Below are positions 40,309 to 51,500 of a DNA stretch of 64,000 nt, piece after piece. The notes under the pieces were generated by a model. The model was not told the DNA's origin and searched no databases. It saw nothing but the letters and a program-made list of their open reading frames with translations. The stretch spans positions 144,593,464-144,657,463 of the forward strand of contig NC_072796.1 in the NCBI RefSeq assembly GCF_028583425.1, in the 5' to 3' direction. A program made the translations under genes and the position numbers. Numbering within the stretch: position 1 is the first letter of the stretch; every line of letters begins with the position of its first letter. The DNA is from Eublepharis macularius. Taxonomy: Eukaryota > Chordata > Lepidosauria > Squamata > Eublepharidae.

Positions 40309-43300
40309 CTACAAACCTCGCCGGTCTTCCTCCGTGCCTTCCACTACAGTTTCTAAACTCATCGTCTCCACCTCCTCCTGCGGATCAGGAGGTGTGGCCT
40401 TACATGGAAATGACGCGCACGGCGTCAAAATGTTTCCCCTTGAGTCGGGTAAGCTAACAGGAGGAGGATACTCGTGCTGTTGAGGAACCTTTTCCTGGTC
40501 AGGAGGAGAGTCAGACTGGTCACCTGTCACAGGGTTCTTTTCCACCAATGATATTCCACTTATCCACTCCATCGATTCCGTCTTCCCTCCTTCAAGGTCC
40601 TCGCTTATCTCTGCAATTCGCTCTCTAATTTGTTCTTGTCTTTGTCCATCTGTATACATAGGTATCTGTTCCTGGTTCTGTGTGTCTCCCTGGTTCAGCA
40701 TCGCCTCCTGTTCTGGCGCTTCTTCCACCATCATCATCTGGGAGTCACTTAACGGTTCCTCGGTAAGGTTTGGGTCTCGGTCCCTTCTTCTAGCCAGTTC
40801 ACATTGTATGCAGGTAACCTCATCTCTCCAATAATGCTCCTTTTTACTTAAACGTAGTTGTACCTCCTCAGATGCACCTTCAGCAGCGGAAAGTGCTTGG
40901 GTCACCTTTTGGATCTTTTCGTTGAGTTATTCAGAAATTACCTGGAGTTCCTTTTCTGTAAGGTTTTCATATGTACGGAATATGGCTTTCTTCGACTCTT
41001 TCCTTGACTCTTTCCTCATCTTAGGTTTCTCCGATCCCGCCTTTCTATCAGTCTGCATGTCATCTCTTTGTTTTTGTTCCGGGTTGATACATAATCCAGT
41101 AGTAAAGGAGGCCAGAGGCGTATCTTGCCTACCTTCCTCTTCTGTCACATTCAAGGCTTCAAATCGGTTGCTGACCATCGTTCGTATCGGGTTATACACT
41201 CCCCATCTTACCCTGCCTCTAAGGACATCGTGCGAAGTCCTCTTTACTTCCTGCCAACCCCCTTCATGTAAACATTTGTTCCTGTCCTTCTCCCCGTGTT
41301 TAGCAGTAGTACCCTCTGAAAATTGGCTAGTCGATGAATCCTCATCTGTTCGATTTAAATGAGGGTGAGAGCGAACGAGTTTTGAGTACGAGTTTGGATA
41401 CCACTTGTTATAATGCGCGTCGGGACACAGAAGGTACGTGTGGCCTTGGCAGCCACAAAGGTTACAGACCACTCCAGTTGTACATTGTGTGGAGTTATGG
41501 CCCCGCCTCCCACAGACAGAACACAAAGGTGTGGCACAGTGTTGCCTAATATGGTCAAACCCCCCACATTGGAAGCATGCTGGGGGTTGCCCACTGTACC
41601 TGGTGATTCCTCTATCTCCTCCCAGAAAAAAATATTTAGGAATATGTTGTAGTTTACTCCTGAAATCTCTTTGCAAAGAGACGACAGTCTTATATTCTCC
41701 TTTCCAAATGCCCCACGAATTGAGGGCCTTTTGGGGGGTAACAACACCTTGCAAAATCTGCCCAGCCATTGTTCCACATCCTCTGCTGGAATATTTGTCG
41801 TTCTGAAGGCCACCGTCAGAACCCTCGATTCTCCTCGGAAGAGGGGAATAATGTCATAGTCACCAAAGGGATTCGGGGTCGACCTCATGATTTCTCTCAA
41901 CCTCCCCCAACCCTTCTGATATCCTCGTTCTGACACAAAACAAACATCGGTTTCCCTAAGCCCCGGCGGCATAATAACTGCCAGTATGTCGCCTCGTGGA
42001 ATTCCCATTATCCCTAAAAGCACCTCCTCTATCATGTATTCTTCCGTGAGCTTTTGTGGATCTGAGCCTTTATACCTGAACCGAATAACAAATCTTTGCC
42101 TCGGATCAAATTCTCCTTCATCTCTCATATTGAAGAAATCCTCTAAGAATTCTTCATCCTCCAGTCTCTCCTTTTCAAAATCCGTCCGACGGCGGGGGGC
42201 TTCTCCATCCATTTCCCCCTCCCTCCGTGATCCCGGGTCCCTTGGCCTCCTACTAGTTCCCCTCAACATGTCTGCATAAGACGTTCCTGCGCTCCCAACG
42301 GAAGGTGTGTGGACTGGTAAGGATTCGCTAGAACCCGTTGTTAGAGGTTCCCTAGAATCTGTTGTTAAAGATTCTCTAAAACTTGCTGTTGAAACCTTAG
42401 GCATTGTGTCAGGAAGAGTATTACTTGTAGGTAACCTAGGTGTTGTTACAGTTACTCCCGGGTTCCTAGCAACCGGTAGGACCAAATCCCTCTTAGGTTC
42501 TCCTTGGTTTCCCAATGCTATCCCCACTGGCGTACCTTGTGACACATCAGCATCTCCTACTCCAATTCCTAAACCTTGGGCTCCCTTTTCAACCCTAACC
42601 GTGCATACCGATATTTGTGTATCACGTTCCCGCTTTCCGTTTGTCTCTGATGTTACATGATTGGAAGGATCCTCCTGCAAGATCACTGAAGTTCCTGCAG
42701 AAGGATTTACATATGTCTCAAATGTCTCATGTATGTTTTCTTTACTCACAGGTCCTGTATTAAGTCGCAGTTCAATCAATTCCGAGTCCGTGTCCATGAC
42801 GAAGTTCCCTATCGACATATCTTCAGTCGTCACAGGTAAGTTTCCTTGCACGGTGATCAGAAGGGAGTCCTGTTCTGATTGCATGTCTGTCTGCATCGGT
42901 AGAACTGTCTCGTTCATAGTCCTAGTCATTGAGGTCAAGCTAACAGCTTCTCCCTTCCCTTCAGATGACAGGCTGGTCTGTGCTGTATCGGGAAGAGAAA
43001 GAACACCCGAAGACCCAGTATCCACTTGCGAAACAGTCCCCCGCAGGGGTGCCTTGTCCCTAAAGTTTAATTCCCTGCTCTCCTTCCTTCTCCCCTCCCT
43101 TCTCCCCTCCCTCTGCGGCTTCCCTCCACATCTCTCCGAAGAAACTACTTCCTTTCTCTTAATATCCCTATCTGATATACATCCACCTTCCTTAGTAGGG
43201 GCTAACTCGATCTCCTCTTCTTCCTCCTCTTCCCTTTCGGAACTAGAGAGCGATTCTATGCCAGATAAGCCAGATAACCCCCCGCTGTCCTCATCTCCTC

Positions 43301-45162
43301 CCTCTCCTTCCTTTCCAGTCCCCTTTTCATCTTTCATCCCTCTCTCTCCTTTCTTCCTACGTCCCTCTTCATCTTCTAGAAAGAGCCTCTTATCCACAGA
43401 ACAGAAACGACCGTGACCCTCACCCGTTTGCGGGAGACTCTGCGAAGCAGTCTCCCTGGAGACACATTCGGGCATCTTGTGCTGCTATCATGGCAGATAA
43501 TTCAGCATGCGATGGAATCGTCACAGGATTAGCCAGCTGAGTCGTATCCGTCATCATCTTAGACACAGTTTTACGTTCAAGCCTTCCTTTCCTGGGCGCG
43601 ACACTCCTTCCAGTCGACGTCTCCGCCTCTCCCTTTTGTCGTTGAACACGGACTTTGAAAACATGCAACGCTTGGATGCACCAGTGTATCAAATCTTTTT
43701 GTGTCATTTCTGTCGCTCTCTTGCCAGGTTCGTCAAGAAATCTCGTGCCTTCCGCCGGCGGTCTTTCTTCAGCACGACGACAGATACCTTTGAGAAGTTT
43801 CGTAAGTCCCTCCTCCGTCAACCAGGAGGGATAGGTCTCCGTCGAAGTACGACTCCGACGTCCTATAACAAGCCTATCAACGATGTTGATCGATAGGGAT
43901 CTGGCATAAAGAAGATTTTGCGACGGCGGCTCTCGTCCGGTTTCCTCTCCATCAGTAAGATATGTAAACAACACCTCCTTTTGTTTATCAAGCAAGTCTA
44001 TCATCGAGTCCTTGCTTCTCTTAGTTAAGGAAGGCGTGGGTACCATCACCCATCCCACATGAGTCAACAGAAAACACCAGAACTTTGCCAAATCAAGCTT
44101 ATTAGTTTCTTCTGGAACCAAAAGGTCCAGACCCTTAGACATGGGACCAAACTTTATCTTCTCCCAGGCATTCCTCAATTGGATCTCTCTAACATTCCGG
44201 ACAGCATTAGATTCTATCCCTGGGGTTCCGCAATCCACAGACAGGGCCGGAGACAAGTCCCCGATTCCAACCCCTTGTTTTGCTATACTCATATTTTGCT
44301 CCTCTGAGCGCTGTCCATAAACATGTGTAGAACAATCTTGTTCAAGACTCTGGGAAGACTGTCGGTCTACATGTTCTCGGGCACCATGCGAAGTCTGGGC
44401 CGAGTGAGATTCTCGCCCTTGCTTCTGCTTCTTTTTAGGCGGTTGTTCCTCCGGGGACGAACTGTGGTCAACGACACCCTTAGGATATTTCGTTCTGGAG
44501 GAAGGGGCGATGTTCGAAGAGTCTTCATCGACTTGTGCCAGTTTGAATAAGTCCTCATAAACGTGGACCTTGTGTGTCTCTTTCAGTATTATATCAAGGA
44601 ATCTGTCCTTCTGTTTAAGGAGTTTAGTACGCCGTTTGAGGTCCAGACAATCCACTAGGTGTTTATCCACATTTTGAATGGAAATTTCCGTTTCTTTTAG
44701 CTGGTAACGAGCTTTACGTAGTCCCTCGGCCCATCTTTGCCTTTCCTCTTCAGGCTCTCGGGGTAAGTCTGTGTTACAGGAGACGATGTCTTTCTCCACG
44801 GGGATCTCCGAAGGAACAGGTTCCGATTTTGCTCTACAAGCTATAGGGGACTTAGCTAAATCCATCACCTCATCAAGATAACGGTCCATACGCCGCTGAG
44901 AAAAATCATCCCCCTTTCCCAGGACAAAGGAATCCTTCGATTGTTTACAAGGTGCTCTTTGGCATTGGATAACAGCGACATCAATAGAGTCAACCTGGGA
45001 AACACGGCCAAGATCGAGGTCGGAGTCAGAGGTAAGAATAAACTCAACTTCACTCCCTTGGTCGGGGCAGATTCTTGACTGCCGTATGTCTTCCTGAAAT
45101 TTGGTGCTGTGGGAGGGGCCCCCTATCTGTTTAAGGGCCTGTCCTTGTTTCTCCATTTTCAC
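40309..45162 (-). pseudogene. type 2 ORF1, frameshifted and 5' truncated
   Basis: Pieces at 43,420-45,162, 41,355-43,475, 40,927-41,769 and 40,309-40,905 join into one gag-like protein homologous to type 1 ORF1. They carry MDLAKSP, the conserved mid domain (NIVDRLVIGRRSRTSTETYP), RRM-like FVIRFRYKG and LTVAFRTT, and knuckles CFQCGGFDHIRQHC, CSVCGRRGHNSTQC and CNLCGCQGHTYLLC. Two frameshifts (near 43,440 and in the G-run near 41,732-41,737, six Gs where most type 1 copies have seven) and one TAA stop at about 40,927 break it. ORF2 could still be supplied in trans, but this copy cannot make its own full ORF1. Confidence 0.9.
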
Positions 45163-45180
45163 AGCTGCTGTTATCGGAAG

Positions 45181-45540
45181 TCAGGGTCGGGGTCGGGGTC
45201 GGGGTCGGGGTTGGGGTCGGGGTTACGGTCAGGGTCAGGGTTACGGTCAGGGTCAGGGTCAGGGTCAGGGTCAGGGTTACGGTCAGGGTCAGGGTCAGGG
45301 TCAGGGTCAGGGTCAGGGTCAGGGTCAGGGTTACGGTCAGGGTCAGGGTCAGGGTCAGGGTCAGGGTTACGGTCAGGGTCAGGGTTACGGTCAGGGTCAG
45401 GGTCAGGGTTACGGTCAGGGTCAGGGTCAGGGTCAGGGTCAGGGTCAGGGTTACGGTCAGGGTCAGGGTCAGGGTCAGGGTCAGGGTCAGGGTCAGGGTC
45501 AGTGTTACGGTCAGGGTCAGGGTTACGGTCAGGGTCAGGG
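45181..45540 (+). repeat. variant telomere-like hexamer array
   Basis: About 60 hexamers: first about five GGGTCG units, then mostly GGGTCA with regularly interspersed GGGTTA-CGGTCA pairs. Canonical TTAGGG runs are absent. The hexamer register is kept throughout. The array adjoins the 5'-truncated type 2 element on the left and the satellite on the right. All units are G-rich on the same strand as the true telomere repeats, so the orientation agrees with them. Confidence 0.93.
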
Positions 45541-48500
45541 TTTGGGGATGATTTACGAGATGTCCCTTGGCTGGACATCTCCAAACAGCGAACGAGTCGC
45601 CCTGACGGCGGGCGAGCGAGGGAGTTAGAGTTCCTCCCATTACCTCCCTGCCCGGCATTGAGGGTTTGATATACGGTTCTATCCAGTCTTCGGAGGAGGG
45701 GTAAGGCTGTAGTTTAGAGTTTAAAAGAGTTCTATACCTAGGCTGAGATGCAGACAGGATTCCGTATTCAGTGTTTGTCTTATTCGTAATGGTCTGGGGA
45801 TGATTTACGGGATGTCCCTTTGCTGGATGTCTCCAAACAGAGAACGAGTCGCCCTGAGGGTGGGCGAGCGAGGGAGTTAGAGTTCCTCCCATTACCTCCC
45901 TGCCCGGCATTGAGGGTTTGATATAGAGTTCTATCCAGTCTTTGGAGGAGGGGTGTGCCTGGTGTTTAGACTTTGGAAGTGTTCTATACCCAGGGTGAGA
46001 TGCAGACAGGGTTCCGTATTCAGTTTTTGGCCTTTTCGTAATGGTCTGGGGATGATTTACGTTATGTCCCTTGGCTGGATGTCTCCAAACAGCAAACGAG
46101 TCGCCCTTAGGGCGGGTGACCGAGGGAGTTAGAGTTCCTCCCATTACCTCCCTGCCCAGCATTGAGGGTTTGATATAGAGTTCTATCCAGTCTTTGGAGG
46201 AGGGTTGTGGCTGGAGTTTAGAGTTTGGAAGTGTTCTATACCTAGGGTGAGATGCAGACAGGGTTCCGTATTCAGTGTTTGTCTTTTTCGTAATGGTCTG
46301 GGGATGATTTACGGGATGTCCCTTTGCTGGATGTCTCCAAACAGAGAACGAGTCGCCCTGAGGGCGGGTGAGCGAGAGAGTTAGAGTTCCTCCCATTACC
46401 TCCCTGCCCGGCATTGAGGGTTTGATATACGGTTCTATCCAGTCTTCGGAGGAGGGGTGTGGCTGGAGTTTAGAGTTTGGAAGTGTTCTATACCTAGGGT
46501 GAGATGCAGACAGGGTTCCGTATTCAGTGTTTGTCTTTTCAGTAATGGTCTGGGGATGATTTACGGGATGTCCCTTTGCTGGATGTCTCCTAACAGAGAA
46601 CGAGTCGCCCTGAGGGTGGGCGAGCGAGGGAGTTAGAGTTCCTCCCATTACCTCCCTGCCCGGCATTGAGGGTTTGATATGCGGTTCTATCCAGTCTTTG
46701 GAGGAGGGGTATGCCTGGTGTTTAGACTTTGGAAGTGTTCTATACCCAGGGTGAGATGCAGACAGGGTTCCGTATTCAGTTTTTGTCCTTTTCGTAATGG
46801 TCTGGGGATGATTTACGTGATGTCCCTTGGCTGGATGTCTCCAAACAGCAAACGAGTCGCCCTTAGGGCGGGTGACCGAGGGAGTTAGAGTTCCTCCCAT
46901 TACCTCCCTGCCCAGCATTGAGGGTTTGATATAGAGTTCTATCCAGTCTTTGGAGGAGGGATGTGGCTGGAGTTTAGAGTTTGGAAGTGTTCTATACCTA
47001 GGGTGAGATGCAGACAGGGTTCCGTATTCAGTTTTTGTCTTTTTCGTAATGGTCTGGGGATGATTTACGGGATGTCCCTTTGCTGGATGTCTCCAAACAG
47101 AGAACGAGTCGCCCTGAGGGCGGGTGAGCGAGAGAGTTAGAGTTCCTCCCATTACCTCCCTGCCCGGCATTGAGGGTTTGATATACGGTTCTATCCAGTC
47201 TTCGGAGGAGGGGTGTGGCTGGAGTTTAGAGTTTGGAAGTGTTCTATACCTAGGGTGAGATGCAGACAGGGTTCCGTATTCAGTGTTTGTCTTTTCAGTA
47301 ATGGTCTGGGGATGATTTACGGGATGTCCCTTTGCTGGATGTCTCCAAACAGAGAACAAGTCGCCCCGAGGGCAGGCGAGCGAGGGAGTTAGAGTTCCTC
47401 CCATTACCTCCCTGCCCGGCATTGAGCGTTTGATATAGGGTTCTATCCAGTCTTTTGAGGAGGGTTGTGGCTGGAGTTTAGAGTTTCGAAGAGTTCTATA
47501 CCTAGGGTGAGATTCAGACAGGGTTCTGTTTTCAGTGTTTGTCTTTTTCGTAATGGTCTGGGGATGATTTACATGATGTCCCTTGGCTGGATGTCTCCAA
47601 ACAGAGAACGAGTCGCCCAGAGGGCGGGCGAGTGAGGGAGGTAGAGTTCCTCCCATTACCTCCCTGCCCGGCATTGAGGGTTTGATATACGGTTCTATCC
47701 AGTCTTCGGAGGAGGGGTAAGGCTGTAGTTTAGAGTTTAAAAGAGTTCTATACCTAGGGTGAGATGCAGACAGGGTTCCGTATTCAGTGTTTGTCTTTTT
47801 CATAATGGTCTGGGGATGATTTATGGGATGTCCCTTTGCTGGATGTCTCCAAACAGAGAACGAGTCGCCCTAAGGGCGGGCGGGCGAGGGAGTTAGAGTT
47901 CCTCCCATTACCTCCCTGCCCGGCATTGAGGGTTTGATATACGGTTCTATCCAGTCTTTGGAGGAGGGGTGTGGCTGGAGTTTAGAGTTTGGAAGTGTTC
48001 TATACCAAGGGTGAGATGCAGACAGGGTTCTGTATTCAGTGTTTGTCTTTTTCGTAATGGTCTGGGGATGATTTACGGGATGTCCCTCGGCTGAATGTCT
48101 CCAAACAGAGAACGAGTCGCCTGAGGGCGGGCAAGCAAGGGAGTGAGAGCATGTCCCCTCCCCTCCCTGCCCGGCATTGAGGGTTTGATATAGGGTTCTA
48201 TCCAGTCTTCGGAGGAGGGGTGTGTCTGGAGTTTAGAGTTCAAAAGAGTTCTATACTTAGGGTGAGATGCAGACAGGGTTCCGTATTCAGTTTTTGTCTT
48301 TTTCGTAATGGTCTGGGGATGATTTACGTTATGTCCCTTGGCTGGATGTCTCCAAACAGCAAACGAGTCGCCCTTAGGGCGGGTGACCGAGGGAGTTAGA
48401 GTTCCTCCCATTACCTCCCTGCCCAGCATTGAGGGTTTGATATAGGGTTCTATCCAGTCTTTGGAGGAGGGTTGTGGCTGGAGTTTAGAGTTTGGAAGTG

Positions 48501-51500
48501 TTCTATACCTAGGGTGAGATGCAGACAGGGTTCCGTATTCAGTTTTTGTCTTTTTCGTAATGGTCTGGGGATGATTTACGGGATGTCCCTTTGCTGGATG
48601 TCTCCAAAAAGAGAACGAGTCGCCCTGAGGGCGGGTGAGCGAGGGAGTTAGACTTCCTCCCATTACCTCCCTGCCCGGCATTGAGGGTTTGATATACGGT
48701 TCTATCCAGTCTTCGGAGGAGGGGTGTGGCTGGAGTTTAGAGTTTGGAAGTGTTCTATACCTAGGGTGAGATGCAGACAGGGTTCCGTATTCAGTGTTTG
48801 TCTTTTTCGTAATGGTCTGGGGATGATTTACGGGATGTCCCTTTGCTGGATGTCTCCAAACAGAGAACGAGTCGCCCTGAGGGCGGGCGAGCGAGGGAGT
48901 TAGAGTTCCTCCCATTACCTCCCTGCCCGGCATTGAGGGTTTGATATAGGGTTCTATCAGGTCTTCGGAGGAGGGGTAAGGCTGTAGTTTAGAGTTTAAA
49001 AGAGTTCTATACCTAGGGTGAGATGCAGACAGGGTTCCGTATTCAGTGTTTGTCTTTTTCGTAATGGTCTGGGGATGATTTACGGGATGTCCCTTTGCTG
49101 GATGTCTCCAAAAAGAGAACGAGTCGCCCTGAGGGCGGGTGAGCGAGGGAGTTAGAGTTCCTCCCATTACCTCCCTGCCCGGCATTGAGGATTTGATATA
49201 TGGTTCTATCCAGTCTTCGGAGGAGGGGTGTGGCTGGAGTTTAGAGTTTGGAAGTGTTCTATACCTAGGGTGAGATGCAGACAGGGTTCCGTATTCAGTG
49301 TTTGTCTTTTTCGTAATGGTCTGGGGATGATTTACGGGATGTCCCTTTGCTGGATGTCTCCAAACAGAGAACGAGTCGCCCTGAGGGCGGGCGAGCGAGG
49401 GAGTTAGAGTTCCTCCCATTACCTCCCTGCCCGGCATTGAGCGTTTTATATAGGGTTCTATCCAGTCTTTTGAGGAGGGTTGTGGCTGGAGTTTAGAGTT
49501 TCGAAGAGTTCTATACCTAGGGTGAGATGCAGACAGGGTTCTGTTTTCAGTGTTTGTCTTTTTCGTAATGGTCTGGGGATGATTTACGTGATGTCCCTTG
49601 GCTGGATGTCTCCAAACAGAGAACGAGTCGCCCAGAGGGCGGGCGAGTGAGGGAATTAGAGTTTCTCCCATTACCTCCCTGCCCGGCATTGAGGGTTTGA
49701 TATAGGGTTCTATCAGGTCTTCGGAGGAGGGGTAAGGCTGTAGTTTAGAGTTTAAAAGAGTTCTATACCTAGGGTGAGATGCAGACAGGGTTCCGTATTC
49801 AGTGTTTGTCTTTTTCATAATGGTCTGGGGATGATTTATGGGATGTCCCTTTGCTGGATGTCTCCAAACAGAGAACGAGTCGCCCTAAGGGCGGGCGGGC
49901 GAGGGAGTTAGAGTTCCTCCCATTACCTCCCTGCCCGGCATTGAGGGTTTGATATACAGTTCTATCCAGTCTTTGGAGGAGGGGTGTGGCTGGAGTTTAG
50001 AGTTTGGAAGTGTTCTATACCAAGGGTGAGATGCAGACAGGGTTCTGTATTCAGTGTTTGTCTTTTTCGTAATGGTCTGGGGATGATTTACGGGATGTCC
50101 CTCGGCTGAATGTCTCCAAACAGAGAACGAGTCGCCTGAGGGCGGGCAAGCAAGGGAGTGAGAGCATGTCCCCTCCCCTCCCTGCCCGGCATTGAGGGTT
50201 TGATATAGGGTTCTATCCAGTCTTCGGAGGAGGGGTGTGGCTGGAGTTTAGAGTTCAAAAGAGTTCTATACTTAGGGTGAGATGCAGACAGGGTTCCGTA
50301 TTCAGTTTTTGTCTTTTTCGTAATGGTCTGGGGATGATTTACGTTATGTCCCTTGGCTGGATGTCTCCAAACAGCAAACGAGTCGCCCTTAGGGCGGGTG
50401 ACCGAGGGAGTTAGAGTTCCTCCCATTACCTCCCTGCCCAGCATTGAGGGTTTGATATAGGGTTCTATCCAGTCTTTGGAGGAGGGTTGTGGCTGGAGTT
50501 TAGAGTTTGGAAGTGTTCTATACCTAGGGTGAGATGCAGACAGGGTTCCGTATTCAGTTTTTGTCTTTTTCGTAATGGTCTGGGGATGATTTACGGGATG
50601 TCCCTTTGCTGGATGTCTCCAAAAAGAGAACGAGTCGCCCTGAGGGCGGGTGAGCGAGGGAGTTAGACTTCCTCCCATTACCTCCCTGCCCGGCATTGAG
50701 GGTTTGATATACGGTTCTATCCAGTCTTCGGAGGAGGGGTGTGGCTGGAGTTTAGAGTTTGGAAGTGTTCTATACCTAGGGTGAGATGCAGACAGGGTTC
50801 CGTATTCAGTGTTTGTCTTTTTCGTAATGGTCTGGGGATGATTTACGGGATGTCCCTTTGCTGGATGTCTCCAAACAGAGAACGAGTCGCCCTGAGGGCG
50901 GGCGAGCGAGGGAGTTAGAGTTCCTCCCATTACCTCCCTGCCCGGCATTGAGCGTTTGATATAGGGTTCTATCCAGTCTTTTGAGGAGGGTTGTGGCTGG
51001 AGTTTAGAGTTTCGAAGAGTTCTATACCTAGGGTGAGATGCAGACAGGGTTCTGTTTTCAGTGTTTGTCTTTTTCGTAATGGTCTGGGGATGATTTACGT
51101 GATGTCCCTTGGCTGGATGTCTCCAAACAGAGAACGAGTCACCCAGAGGGCGGGCGAGCGAGGGAATTAGAGTTTCTCCCATTACCTCCCTGCCCGGCAT
51201 TGAGGGTTTGATATAGGGTTCTATCAGGTCTTCGGAGGAGGGGTAAGGCTGTAGTTTAGAGTTTAAAAGAGTTCTATACCTAGGGTGAGATGCAGACAGG
51301 GTTCCGTATTCAGTGTTTGTCTTTTTCGTAATGGTCTGGGGATGATTTACGGGATGTCCCTTTGCTGGATGTCTCCAAAAAGAGAACGAGTCGCCCTGAG
51401 GGCGGGTGAGCGAGGGAGTTAGAGTTCCTCCCATTACCTCCCTGCCCGGCATTGAGGGTTTGATATATGGTTCTATCCAGTCTTCGGAGGAGGGGTGTGG

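Larger units (their letters stand above)
35857..45180 (-). mobile_element. type 2 telomeric non-LTR retrotransposon with ORF1 and ORF2 (5' truncated)
   Basis: 9.3 kb on the minus strand. From 5' to 3': ORF1 from 45,162 (N-terminal repeats missing), a gap of about 118 bp, ORF2 (40,190-36,396) and a 3' UTR of about 540 bp. The 3' UTR holds AT-rich 'attaactatt' repeats at about 36,170-36,255 and ends in the common tail against TTAGGG. The 5' end is cut within ORF1 at 45,180, where 'atcggaagtc' runs into TCAGGG repeats. Deletion derivatives at 22,776 and 30,378 show what the missing 5' part looked like. The ORF layout and RT place it in the L1/Tx1 group. It is the only visible source of an RT that could serve all copies here. 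Confidence 0.92.

Noticed and set aside
45101..45669. Gly-Gln, Ser-Gly and Asp-Pro-Asn repeat proteins in three frames over the hexamer array
   Set aside because: Simple translation of GGGTCA repeats in different frames.
45131..47803. 890-codon frame running from the satellite through the hexamer array into the type 2 element
   Set aside because: The repeated 84-aa units follow from a 252-bp unit without stops, and the Leu-Thr-rich end is just the hexamer repeat translated. No start context, conservation or domain supports a gene.
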